A DNA stretch of 11,210 nucleotides from Sphingobacterium sp. (GTDB taxonomy: Bacteria > Bacteroidota > Bacteroidia > Sphingobacteriales > Sphingobacteriaceae), in assembly GCA_030146225.1 (NCBI GenBank), contig JASLCA010000023.1:1-11210 (forward strand), given 5' to 3'. Positions 1 to 7,630 of this stretch are shown here, one piece after another. Positions within the stretch are counted from its first letter, which is position 1. Every line of letters begins with the position of its first letter. Made by a program: the position numbers and the translations under genes. Under the pieces are notes generated by a model, which was given only the letters and a program-made list of their open reading frames with translations, searched no databases and was not told where the DNA came from.

Positions 1-1133
1 TTCTGCTCTGCAGCCTCTACACGACCGATAATTTGTGCAGGGATGCCATATGATTCAGAGATGGCGATAATGTCAGCCGCAATTTCTTCGGATACGTATA
101 ACTCCATACGGTGGCCCATATTAAATACCTTGTACATCTCTTCCCAAGAGGTGTTGGATTGCTTTTGAATTAAGTCAAACAAGACTGGGGTAGGGAAAAG
201 ATTGTCCTTAACCACGTGTACCTTGTCGACAAAGTGCAATACCTTCGTCTGTGCACCACCTGAACAGTGAACCATACCATCGATCTGTGCACGGTATTTG
301 TCTAGGATCGTTTTGATAACAGGCGCATAGGTTCTTGTCGGAGATAAGACCAATTTACCAGCAGTAATCTGCTCCCCATTCTCAACTGTAATCAGGTCTG
401 TCAGCTCGCAGCCTCCTGAGAATACCAATTCACTAGGAACGGCAGGGTCATAAGTCTCTGGGTATTTTGTTGCAATCGTTTTATTAAAGACATCGTGACG
501 TGCTGAAGTAAGTCCATTTGAACCCATTCCACCATTGTATTCACTTTCGTAAGTAGCCTTGCCATAGGAAGCTAAGCCTACTACTACATTGCCTGCTTGG
601 ATTCTATGGTTAGAAATTACGTCTTCACGCTTCATTCTACAGGTTACGGTACTGTCTACAATAATCGTACGTACCAAATCACCTACATCCGCCGTTTCAC
701 CTCCTGTGGAGTGAATGCCAATGCCTAGGGCACGCAATTCCGCAAGAATCTCTTCGGTACCATTGATAAGCTCCGCAATCACCTCTCCAGGGATCTGATT
801 CTTATTTCGGCCAATGGTAGATGAGAGTAGGATATTGTCGATCGCACCTACACAAAGTAGGTCATCCAGATTCATAATAATAGCGTCCTGTGCGATGCCT
901 CTCCAAACGGAAATATCACCGGTTTCTTTCCAATAGGCATAGGCTAAGGAGGATTTGGTACCAGCACCATCAGCATGCATAATATTGCACCAAGCCTCAT
1001 CATTACCCAAGATATCGGGCACTATTTTACAGAAAGCTTGTGGAAACAATCCTTTGTCTATGTTTTTGATAGCATTGTGTACATCCTCTTTCCCAGCGGA
1101 TACACCTCTTTGGTTGTATTTTAAGTCTGACAT
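1..1133 (-). CDS. purM: Phosphoribosylformylglycinamidine cyclo-ligase (AIR synthetase), C-terminus cut by window edge
   Basis: PurM catalyses the ATP-dependent closure of formylglycinamidine ribonucleotide to aminoimidazole ribonucleotide, the fifth step of purine synthesis, in the cytoplasm. The reading frame starts at ATG 1131-1133 (MSDLKYNQRGVSAGKED) and stays open to the left edge, giving about 377 residues. Family hallmarks are visible: HADGAGTKSSLA near residues 53-64 (the DGxGTK nucleotide-binding motif), a MNLDDLL segment near 87-93 matching the MNxND metal/ATP loop, GGETADVGD near 144-152, and the glycine-rich GLASYGKATYE...GSNGLTSAR near 186-212. Bacteroidota PurM proteins are usually somewhat longer than the roughly 345-residue E. 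coli enzyme, so probably only a short C-terminal piece is missing. It is a monocistronic start: the genes to its right on the same strand are outer-membrane genes separated by 221 bp. The identification is firm; only the end is unseen. Confidence 0.95.
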   Translation of the reverse strand, partial: MSDLKYNQRGVSAGKEDVHNAIKNIDKGLFPQAFCKIVPDILGNDEAWCNIMHADGAGTKSSLAYAYWKETGDISVWRGIAQDAIIMNLDDLLCVGAIDNILLSSTIGRNKNQIPGEVIAELINGTEEILAELRALGIGIHSTGGETADVGDLVRTIIVDSTVTCRMKREDVISNHRIQAGNVVVGLASYGKATYESEYNGGMGSNGLTSARHDVFNKTIATKYPETYDPAVPSELVFSGGCELTDLITVENGEQITAGKLVLSPTRTYAPVIKTILDKYRAQIDGMVHCSGGAQTKVLHFVDKVHVVKDNLFPTPVLFDLIQKQSNTSWEEMYKVFNMGHRMELYVSEEIAADIIAISESYGIPAQIIGRVEAAEQ

Positions 1134-1141
1134 TTCGTATG

Positions 1142-1183
1142 CAAAAATAACAAACCCAATGATATTCTAGTAATCCAAAAGTA
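1142..1183 (-). promoter_or_regulatory. Candidate purM promoter boxes (Bacteroidota TAnnTTTG type)
   Basis: Reading the minus strand, two octamers match the Bacteroidota -7 consensus TAnnTTTG: TACTTTTG at 1176-1183 and TATTTTTG at 1142-1149. The first would place transcription start near 1170 and leave a leader of roughly 35 nt; the second would give an almost leaderless message. I prefer the first. No convincing -33 TTTG was found at the usual 19-21 bp spacing for either, and the region is A/T-rich, so chance matches are possible. Confidence 0.4.
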
Positions 1184-1269
1184 ACAAATAAAATAAATCC
1201 TGAAATTGTATGGGTATTTGCAGCTTTACGGGAGTCCTAGGGATAGGCTCAGCTGCGTAGGATGGGAGC

Positions 1270-1325
1270 GTTTAAGGCTATTAAACCTACCTATTAGGCC
1301 TTAAATAGCGCTAATAGGTAAGTTT
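1270..1325 (-). terminator. Structured intergenic block, possible terminator of the susC-susD operon
   Basis: This block lies 30 bp past the susD stop in the direction of transcription. Arms 1283-1297 and 1311-1325 are complementary over 15 bp with a single mismatch that becomes a G-U pair in the minus-strand RNA; the loop is 13 nt. A second, interleaved pair (1271-1278 with 1298-1305) is perfect over 8 bp, and a third, short hairpin (1270-1275 with 1281-1286) also fits. Position and strength suggest a transcription end or mRNA 3'-stabilising structure, but there is no real U-tract after the main stem. It could equally be a dispersed intergenic repeat. The rest of 1134-1354 shows only the purM promoter boxes and a weak 6-bp inverted repeat (1220-1225 with 1251-1256). 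Confidence 0.45.
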
Positions 1326-1354
1326 TGCCTTGCAGGGAGTTCTCAGGGGATTAA

Positions 1355-2902
1355 TTATTTATTCCACCAGAGGCTGGTTGTAATCAGGTCGTCACCTTGT
1401 TGTGACAGGGCTTGCTGGTAATTACTTTTGTTTGTGCGCTGCTCATTCAGCGGGTATACCAGTCTTTTTGGAAGCTCATCGCTCACTTCCGGATCAAAGT
1501 AAAAGGATTTTGGCTGATTGTTTACGAGGCCTTGCCATAGTAAGTCTCCTTTTTTGACCAGAAACTTCGGATAGCCTGTGCGTCTGATTTCCGACCAGGC
1601 CTCTATGCCCTGTGTGTAGAGCGCAATATATTTCTGGCTTAGCACTGTCTCTTGGGATGCTGGCGGAAGGGCTTGTAGGTAGTCTTGGTACGCTGAACTG
1701 CTAACTCCCCATTTCTCCAATGATGCGATTACACCTTTGCGGTAGTGATCTTGATCCCAGTTTTTGTATTCGGCAAGTAGAAATTCTACCTCAGCATATT
1801 CCATTAAGATCTCGGCGTAGTTGGCTGCATTTACAATTGTGCCTGGAAGCGACACCTTATTAAAGGGGAGGATGTTTCCGGCTTCTAAGGGGAGTCCATA
1901 GGGTTGTCCTACATAAGCGCCTACGTCATTTTTGAGGCTATACTGGGACAATCTAGGGTCCACCGTAGGAAAGGGACCGCGCTGCCCTGTTAGGACTTCA
2001 ATAATCACATTGGATACGGCATAGTCCTTGCGATTAGCAATTACTGTTGCGCGGTATAGTGGGGCCTCATTGGGCGAACTATTGCTGTATTTAAAACTCG
2101 CATTGTCAGCATTACTCGTAAATACCCCTTGGGCAATAGCATCTTCTATATGCTGGGTGGCAAGGCTATTTTCCTTTTTAAGGATGCGGTTGGCTATGCG
2201 CAGCCTCAGGCTGTTTGCAAACTTAAACCACTTTTTATGATCTCCTTGGTAGATAATGTCTGACTTCCCAAAGCTGTTTAGACTTTGGTACTTGTAGAGG
2301 GTATCGGCGGCTTGATCCAATTCATTCAACAGGTCTAGGTATATCTTTTCCTGCTGCGCATAACGCGGTGTGAGGTTGTCTGGAGATTGTTGTAAGGCCT
2401 CAAATTCGGGATCTTTATTGCCATAGGATTCATATGGGATATTCCCAAAAACATCTGTTAGCTGCTGAAAGATAAAGGATTTTAATATCCTGGCTATAGC
2501 GATCTGATTACTATTTGTACCGGCTGTTCCGGCTGCTGCAATGGCCTTGGTGGCTTCATTGCTATTGAGCTTAATGATATCATTAAGATTGTTTAATGCA
2601 GCATAGGAGGCTGTCCAATAGTTATCTGAACTATTGGGCGAGATGACATAGCGCGAGATATCGGTATAGATATTTTGGGCATAGTATTGAGCAAAAAGTT
2701 GTGCACCTGCAATATTTACATCTGTGCCTCGAATGGCATTTATAGCCTGCTTTTCCGCTGTAACCAAGATGGTAGGCGTAGGAACGGTAGGCGGATTGTT
2801 TGGGTCGGTGTTGATTTTTGAAAATATATCATCCGAACAGCCTGTCGCTACTAGGCTGAATACTGCGAAAAAGGGAAGATATAGGTGTTTGCTGATTTTC
2901 AT
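1355..2902 (-). CDS. SusD/RagB-family nutrient-binding outer-membrane lipoprotein (SusD-like_2 type)
   Basis: This 515-residue lipoprotein is the surface-exposed partner of the SusC pore encoded just upstream. In this family the SusD protein sits as a lid over the SusC barrel and captures the nutrient. The N-terminus is a short lipoprotein signal ending in VATGC, so Cys22 would carry the lipid. The next residues, SDD (23-25), fit the acidic lipoprotein export signal known in Bacteroidota, implying display on the cell surface. INTDPNNPP (30-38) is the typical start of the mature SusD-like_2 domain, and the C-terminus SLWWNK is also typical of that subfamily. Much of the chain should be helical TPR-like repeats. 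It begins 6 bp after the susC stop, so the two are almost certainly co-transcribed. The substrate is unknown: no degradative enzyme is adjacent, and sugars, peptides or other oligomers remain possible. Confidence 0.93.
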   Translation of the reverse strand: MKISKHLYLPFFAVFSLVATGCSDDIFSKINTDPNNPPTVPTPTILVTAEKQAINAIRGTDVNIAGAQLFAQYYAQNIYTDISRYVISPNSSDNYWTASYAALNNLNDIIKLNSNEATKAIAAAGTAGTNSNQIAIARILKSFIFQQLTDVFGNIPYESYGNKDPEFEALQQSPDNLTPRYAQQEKIYLDLLNELDQAADTLYKYQSLNSFGKSDIIYQGDHKKWFKFANSLRLRIANRILKKENSLATQHIEDAIAQGVFTSNADNASFKYSNSSPNEAPLYRATVIANRKDYAVSNVIIEVLTGQRGPFPTVDPRLSQYSLKNDVGAYVGQPYGLPLEAGNILPFNKVSLPGTIVNAANYAEILMEYAEVEFLLAEYKNWDQDHYRKGVIASLEKWGVSSSAYQDYLQALPPASQETVLSQKYIALYTQGIEAWSEIRRTGYPKFLVKKGDLLWQGLVNNQPKSFYFDPEVSDELPKRLVYPLNEQRTNKSNYQQALSQQGDDLITTSLWWNK

Positions 2903-2908
2903 AGTCTA

Positions 2909-5900
2909 TTAGAATTTAACGTTAAGATTAAAGCCATAGGAGATGGGGGTAGGGATATTTCCGCCTTCAATACCTTGAATGTTTCCACTACCGCTGGTGG
3001 CTTCAGGGTCTATGTACTTGCTTTTTGTATAGATATTCCAAAGGTTTCTGCCATAGAGCGAGAAGCCTAGGCTTTTGGCAAACTTGCTGTTTTTAAGGTC
3101 AAAGTTGTAGCCAATTGTAAGTTCGCGTAGCTTCACATAGCTGGCATCAAAGATTGAAAATGCTGTCGGCCCATTGTATTCATTACGTGCCCATTGCTGC
3201 GCCGAGATATTTGTCTCATTAGGGCTTGTATTGCTTACCGCATAGCTGCCATCTGGATGGAAGGTTACCTCACCCTTGAGGCCATCTAGGACGAGGCCTG
3301 TCTCCCGAACTTGATTAGCGGCAGTCTTGTCTAGGATGCCTGCATACATACCGACTTTATAAGTCTGTGAGAAGAATTTACCTCCAACACGGCCATCAAT
3401 CAGGAAGCCTAGGCTAAAGTTTTTATAGTTGAATTGATTTTGAAAGCCAAAGAGGAAATCGGGCATCACCGAGCCTAGGGGTACTAGTTGCGAGGTGCGC
3501 ATATAGGTTCCATCGGCTTGTACCATGCGTTGCCCATCTGGGGCATAAACGAAATCATAGCCCAAGAGCTGACCATAGGTCTGGCCTTCGGTTGCGACAA
3601 GGCTTACTAGGCTGTTGCTCAGGGTTAGGGTGTTTACGAGTTCATCCAGTTTTACTACCGTGTTTTTATTTTTAGACCAGTTTAGACTGCTATTCCAAGT
3701 GAAATCCTGGCTTTTGATGGGGCTGGCATGCAGGCTGATCTCAATCCCTTTGTTATTTATTTTTCCTGCATTTAACACCTTGTACTCATAGCCTAGGGCT
3801 GATGAAACTGGTACGGGAAGGATTTGATTGCGGGAGTTGTTGTTGTAATAGGTGACATCTAATCCAATCCGGTTTTTTAAGAATTGTAAGTTAATGCCCG
3901 TCTCCCATGAACTCGTTATCTCGGGCTTTAAGGCCGCATTGTTTAGGGTGTTTGGAAGGGAATAGGAAGGGATGCCTTCAAAGGATTGCTGGGCTTTGTA
4001 GATCTTGTCCAACTGATAGGGATCTGTATCATTACCTACTTGTGCCCAGCCTAAACGCAGCTTTCCAAAGGATAGCCATGGCAAGTTTTGAAAGCCAGCT
4101 AGCTGGCTAAAGACAAAACTACCGGTTGCCGAAGGGTAAAGGAAGGAATTATTGTCCAAAGGCAGGGTGGAAGACCAGTCATTGCGAATCGTTCCATCAA
4201 GGTATAAATAGTCCTGGTAGCCCAAGGATACGCTTGCGTAGATGGAAGGTACCCTTTTATGGAATTTATTGTTTTCCACAAAGGTCGTAGAGGCATTTTT
4301 TAGGTTGTAGTAATTCGGGATAATAAGTCCGCCCTGCGTAACCCCATAGCTTACTTTGCGCTGCTGGTCCCGTAGGTTGGCGCCAATATTGGCAATTAAG
4401 GACAGGGAAGACCAGTTTTTCTTAGCCGTTGCTAAGAATTCATAATTGTATTCATTGAGCTGATTCCCTGTTTCTTCATATTGGGAAGCCGATCTGGAAT
4501 ACATGGCAATGCGGTCTTCGGTTCTGTAATTGTAGATGTCTCCATGTACGCGAGCGGTAAGATTTAACCAGTCGGTCGCTTCATAGGTGAGGCCAAAATT
4601 CCCATAGATACGGTCTCTTTTCTCTTCAAGATAACTCTCGTAAGCAGCCCAATAGGGGTTGTCTATAAATCGAGTAGCTTCTGCTAAAGGGGTGTTTTCA
4701 TGTCCAGTTCTATTCCATGAGATCTGGGTGCCATCCGCGCGCTTGTAGTTTTGAAGTTGTTCAAAGTCTACTTGTACGCCGCCCCATTGGAAGGCATTGA
4801 GGATAATTCCTCGGTTGGTCGCACCAGACCAGGGCTTGCCTATGCTGCTGTTGCGTATATAGCTGATATTGGAGTTTAGTACAATTTTCCCTAGGCGGGT
4901 TCCACCAGAGAAGTTTATTGTATTGCGGGCCAGGGATGAATTTGGGGTTGTTCCGCCTACATTTTTATTGGTGTAGGAAAAGCGGTAGTTGGTATGGCCG
5001 TTGGAGCCTGTAATGGCTAGGTTGTTGGTGTTGGCAAGCCCCGTTTTAAAGAAATAGGCGACATCATGCTTCGGGTAGCTCCAGGGTGTTTCTTTCAGGT
5101 AATTAGCTGCATTTTCTGGGTCGAGGGCATACCATTGCAATACCGGGGTGCCATCTAGCTTGGGCCCCCAGCTTTCATCAGAAGCATAGTCAACGATCTT
5201 GTAGCTTTTACCATTAAGGGTTGCTTCTTGAAAGACGGTAGCATAGCCCTGACCGTAGAGCTGCTGTCTTTTTGGGAGGCGGATAATATTTTCAAAGTCC
5301 AGCCCAGTATTTAGACTGATGCTGACTTGATCGCCTTTGCTACCCTTTTTTGTGGTAATAAGGATAACGCCATTGGCTGCGCGGGAACCATATAAGGCAG
5401 CCGCAGAAGGGCCTTTAAGGACGCTAATATTCTCGATGTCGTCTGGGTTAAGGTCTTGAATCATATTCCCAAGGTCTTTTCCTGCACTTCCATTGACCAT
5501 CGCTGTGCTATTTACGTCGGTATTGTCTATGGGGGTACCATCGATAACATAAAGGGGTTGGTTGTTGCCCGAGATGGAGTTAATCCCTCTTAGGAGTACA
5601 CGTGTGGAGCCGCCCATATTTCCGCCAGAGGAAATTACCTGTAGGCCGGCTACCTTTCCAGAGATAGCACTTAAGGCATTGGTAGGGCGTGTTTGTAGTT
5701 CGGATGACTTAATGTCTTGAACGGCGTAGCCAAGGGCTCTTTTCTCACGGGAGATGCCTAGTGCGGTTACAACGACTTCATGTATGGTAGCGGAGCTTTC
5801 TGCTAAGAAGATTACAAGTTCTTGGCTTGGATTAGCGGCTACAATTGTTTGCGGCTTATATCCAATATAGTGAAAGCTGATGGAGTCGCCTGCACTTGCT

Positions 5901-6085
5901 AGTTGTAGGCTGAAAGTACCATCCTTTGCTGATTGAGTCTGTGCATTTTTAGTACGAATAGATACGCCAGCTAAGGGAGAATTGGCTTGTGAAAGTACGC
6001 TGCCCTGAATACGGACTTGAGCGCTTATAAATTGACTTGAAAAAATCAGGGCAATAGAAAGTAGGTAACGAATTTTTGCATTCAT
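2909..6085 (-). CDS. SusC/RagA-family TonB-linked outer-membrane transporter
   Basis: This 1058-residue protein is the TonB-dependent outer-membrane pore of a SusCD nutrient importer, energised from the inner membrane by TonB-ExbBD. Residues 1-22 form a Sec signal peptide ending in SAQ. Residues about 23-97 are a CarboxypepD_reg-like immunoglobulin-type domain (IQGSVLSQANSPLAGVSI, then DGTFSL). A TonB-box-like HEVVVTALG follows at 102-110, then the plug domain (about 115-245) with family signatures LYVIDGTPIDN (178-188) and DIENISVLKGPSAAALYGSR (216-235) followed by ANGVILITTKKG. The rest is a large beta-barrel that ends in phenylalanine, as expected for BAM-assembled proteins. No N-terminal STN signalling domain is present, so direct anti-sigma signalling through this receptor is not expected. 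Length is normal for the family and the gene appears intact. It is first in the operon with susD. Confidence 0.96.
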   Translation of the reverse strand: MNAKIRYLLSIALIFSSQFISAQVRIQGSVLSQANSPLAGVSIRTKNAQTQSAKDGTFSLQLASAGDSISFHYIGYKPQTIVAANPSQELVIFLAESSATIHEVVVTALGISREKRALGYAVQDIKSSELQTRPTNALSAISGKVAGLQVISSGGNMGGSTRVLLRGINSISGNNQPLYVIDGTPIDNTDVNSTAMVNGSAGKDLGNMIQDLNPDDIENISVLKGPSAAALYGSRAANGVILITTKKGSKGDQVSISLNTGLDFENIIRLPKRQQLYGQGYATVFQEATLNGKSYKIVDYASDESWGPKLDGTPVLQWYALDPENAANYLKETPWSYPKHDVAYFFKTGLANTNNLAITGSNGHTNYRFSYTNKNVGGTTPNSSLARNTINFSGGTRLGKIVLNSNISYIRNSSIGKPWSGATNRGIILNAFQWGGVQVDFEQLQNYKRADGTQISWNRTGHENTPLAEATRFIDNPYWAAYESYLEEKRDRIYGNFGLTYEATDWLNLTARVHGDIYNYRTEDRIAMYSRSASQYEETGNQLNEYNYEFLATAKKNWSSLSLIANIGANLRDQQRKVSYGVTQGGLIIPNYYNLKNASTTFVENNKFHKRVPSIYASVSLGYQDYLYLDGTIRNDWSSTLPLDNNSFLYPSATGSFVFSQLAGFQNLPWLSFGKLRLGWAQVGNDTDPYQLDKIYKAQQSFEGIPSYSLPNTLNNAALKPEITSSWETGINLQFLKNRIGLDVTYYNNNSRNQILPVPVSSALGYEYKVLNAGKINNKGIEISLHASPIKSQDFTWNSSLNWSKNKNTVVKLDELVNTLTLSNSLVSLVATEGQTYGQLLGYDFVYAPDGQRMVQADGTYMRTSQLVPLGSVMPDFLFGFQNQFNYKNFSLGFLIDGRVGGKFFSQTYKVGMYAGILDKTAANQVRETGLVLDGLKGEVTFHPDGSYAVSNTSPNETNISAQQWARNEYNGPTAFSIFDASYVKLRELTIGYNFDLKNSKFAKSLGFSLYGRNLWNIYTKSKYIDPEATSGSGNIQGIEGGNIPTPISYGFNLNVKF

Positions 6086-6132
6086 AGCTATTTAAAAAAA
6101 TTAAGCATGTTAATGGATTGGGGGATGGAGCT

Positions 6133-6177
6133 GTTATTGGAGAATAGCGATTAAACTAGGCTTATTCTCCTAATAGC
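6133..6177 (-). promoter_or_regulatory. Hairpin in the susC leader
   Basis: An inverted repeat pairs 6139-6146 with 6163-6170 (8 bp, perfect) and continues outward from 6133-6138 to 6172-6177 with one bulged base and one G-U type pair, giving about 14 bp around a 16-nt loop. It lies about 48 bp upstream of the susC ATG and downstream of the best susC promoter box, so it would form in the untranslated leader. A role in attenuation, mRNA stability or small-RNA control is possible; nothing in the sequence settles which. There is no U-run after it that would make it an obvious terminator. Confidence 0.45.
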
Positions 6178-6237
6178 ATTCGTTGGAATGGGCAGTAAAG
6201 AGTTCTCATATTTGTCAATTTTGTTTGTTGTTGCCTG

Positions 6238-6245
6238 CAAATATA
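6238..6245 (-). promoter_or_regulatory. Candidate susC-susD promoter -7 box
   Basis: On the minus strand this octamer reads TATATTTG, an exact match to the Bacteroidota -7 consensus TAnnTTTG. It would start transcription near 6230 and give a leader of about 145 nt before the susC ATG, long enough to hold the hairpin at 6133-6177. A good -33 TTTG is not seen at the expected spacing, so the promoter may depend on an activator or an alternative sigma factor. The divergent region 6086-6397 otherwise holds only the fabV promoter and A/T-rich sequence. Confidence 0.45.
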
Positions 6246-6358
6246 TAAATTCTATAGGATTAATAGACTATATGTTTTTATTTTTTTATTCCTCCTGGTT
6301 TTTATCCTTTAGCTAGATAAAGTATAGCGGGCTTTCGCTATTATTCTATTAATTTTAT

Positions 6359-6366
6359 TTACTTTG
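6359..6366 (+). promoter_or_regulatory. Candidate fabV promoter -7 box
   Basis: TTACTTTG is a near match to TAnnTTTG (five of six fixed bases). It sits 31 bp before the fabV ATG, giving a leader of about 25 nt. A TTTC at 6333-6336 could serve as a degenerate -33 element about 22 bp upstream. The assignment is tentative. Confidence 0.35.
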
Positions 6367-6397
6367 CAGTGTTAATTGGAATAGAAAGTAAAAGGAT

Positions 6398-7597
6398 ATG
6401 ATTATACAACCACGTGTAAGAGGTTTTATCTGTTTGACATCGCACCCTGAAGGTACGGCGCAACATGTTAGAGAACAGATAGAATACGTAAAGTCAAAGG
6501 GTGAAATTAAAGATGGCCCAAAGAAAGTTTTAGTCGTTGGTGCTTCGACCGGATTTGGTTTGGCATCCCGCATTACAGCTGCGTTTGGCTCTCAAGCTGC
6601 TACTATTGGCGTCTTTTTTGAAAAACCTGCTGCTCCGGGCAAGCCAGGTACTGCGGGTTGGTACAACTCTGCGGCATTTGAAAAGGAAGCGCATGCGGCT
6701 GGATTATACGCAAAAAGTATTAATGGCGATGCCTTCTCTGATGATATCAAGAAGCAAACCATTGACTTGATTAAGGCCGACTTGGGACAAGTTGATTTAA
6801 TCATTTATTCATTGGCATCTCCAAGACGTACGCACCCTAAGACAGGTGTTGCGCATTCTTCGGTGCTAAAGCCGATTGCACAATCATTTACGGACAAAAC
6901 GGTAGATTTCCATTCTGGAGTTGTTTCGGATATTTCGATTCAGCCGATTGAGAATGAGGAAGACATTGCCAATACCATTGCGGTAATGGGGGGTGAGGAT
7001 TGGAAATTCTGGATTCAGGAGATGAAGGACGCTGGGGTTTTGGCTGAAGGCGTGAAGACTGTGGCTTATTCTTATATTGGCCCTGAGTTGACTTATCCAA
7101 TCTACAGAAATGGTACCATCGGTCGTGCGAAGGATGATTTAGAGGCTACTGTTCCTGTGCTTAATGAAATGCTGCGTGATCTATCTGGCGTGAGCTATGT
7201 GTCGGTAAACAAGGCTTTGGTGACGCAGTCTAGTTCTGCTATTCCAGTTGTGCCATTGTACATCTCTTTATTGTACAAGGTTATGAAAGAAAAAGGTATT
7301 CACGAAGGTACTATCGAGCAGATGCAACGTCTATTTGCAGAGCGTCTTTACAATAATGCTGAGCCATCCTTGGATGAAAAGGGGAGAATCCGTGTAGACG
7401 ACTTAGAGATGCGTGCTGACGTGCAGGCTGAGGTTGCTGCCTTATGGGAGCAGATTTCTACGGAGAACTTGTCTGAGCTTTCGGATATCGAGGGCTACAG
7501 AAATGACTTCTTCAATCTATTTGGATTTAATTTTGATGCCGTAAACTATGATTTAGATGCGGACGAAATGGTGGGCATTCCAAGTATAAAAGCTTAA
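6398..7597 (+). CDS. fabV: Enoyl-[acyl-carrier-protein] reductase FabV (trans-2-enoyl-CoA reductase family)
   Basis: FabV reduces the trans-2-enoyl group in the last step of each fatty-acid elongation cycle, using NADH, in the cytoplasm. The 399-residue length matches the family (about 400 residues, much larger than FabI). The start MIIQPRVRGFICLTSHPEG is characteristic. A Rossmann nucleotide-binding loop GASTGFGLASR lies at 48-58, and FFEKP follows the second strand with Glu75, a position linked to NADH preference. The catalytic Tyr-(x8)-Lys pair is present as Tyr236 and Lys245 within ELTYPIYRNGTIGRAK. The ATG is preceded by AAAGGAT, one of the few ribosome-site-like stretches in the window, and the leader and terminator suggest a single-gene transcript. 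Its relatives include trans-2-enoyl-CoA reductases such as the Treponema TER, which act on crotonyl-CoA, so the preferred acyl carrier is not proven. FabV enzymes are known to be poorly inhibited by triclosan. Confidence 0.96.
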   Translation: MIIQPRVRGFICLTSHPEGTAQHVREQIEYVKSKGEIKDGPKKVLVVGASTGFGLASRITAAFGSQAATIGVFFEKPAAPGKPGTAGWYNSAAFEKEAHAAGLYAKSINGDAFSDDIKKQTIDLIKADLGQVDLIIYSLASPRRTHPKTGVAHSSVLKPIAQSFTDKTVDFHSGVVSDISIQPIENEEDIANTIAVMGGEDWKFWIQEMKDAGVLAEGVKTVAYSYIGPELTYPIYRNGTIGRAKDDLEATVPVLNEMLRDLSGVSYVSVNKALVTQSSSAIPVVPLYISLLYKVMKEKGIHEGTIEQMQRLFAERLYNNAEPSLDEKGRIRVDDLEMRADVQAEVAALWEQISTENLSELSDIEGYRNDFFNLFGFNFDAVNYDLDADEMVGIPSIKA

Positions 7598-7630
7598 TTT
7601 CAAAAGCCGAATAGGCTGTTGTTGAAGCAT

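Noticed and set aside
955..1170. Plus-strand ORF of 71 codons
   Set aside because: It lies antisense to purM and its promoter region, has no family resemblance and no promoter; it is a shadow of purM.
1134..1354. Possible tRNA or other cloverleaf RNA in the hairpin-rich intergenic region
   Set aside because: The stems are interleaved rather than arranged as a cloverleaf, and no T-loop GTTCRA-type sequence or CCA end is present.
3907..4296. Short ORFs on both strands inside the susC gene
   Set aside because: They overlap the conserved SusC barrel in other frames and have low-complexity, unrecognisable translations.
6355..7100. Antisense and alternative-frame ORFs over fabV
   Set aside because: FabV motifs run without interruption in one frame through the whole region, so these are shadows.
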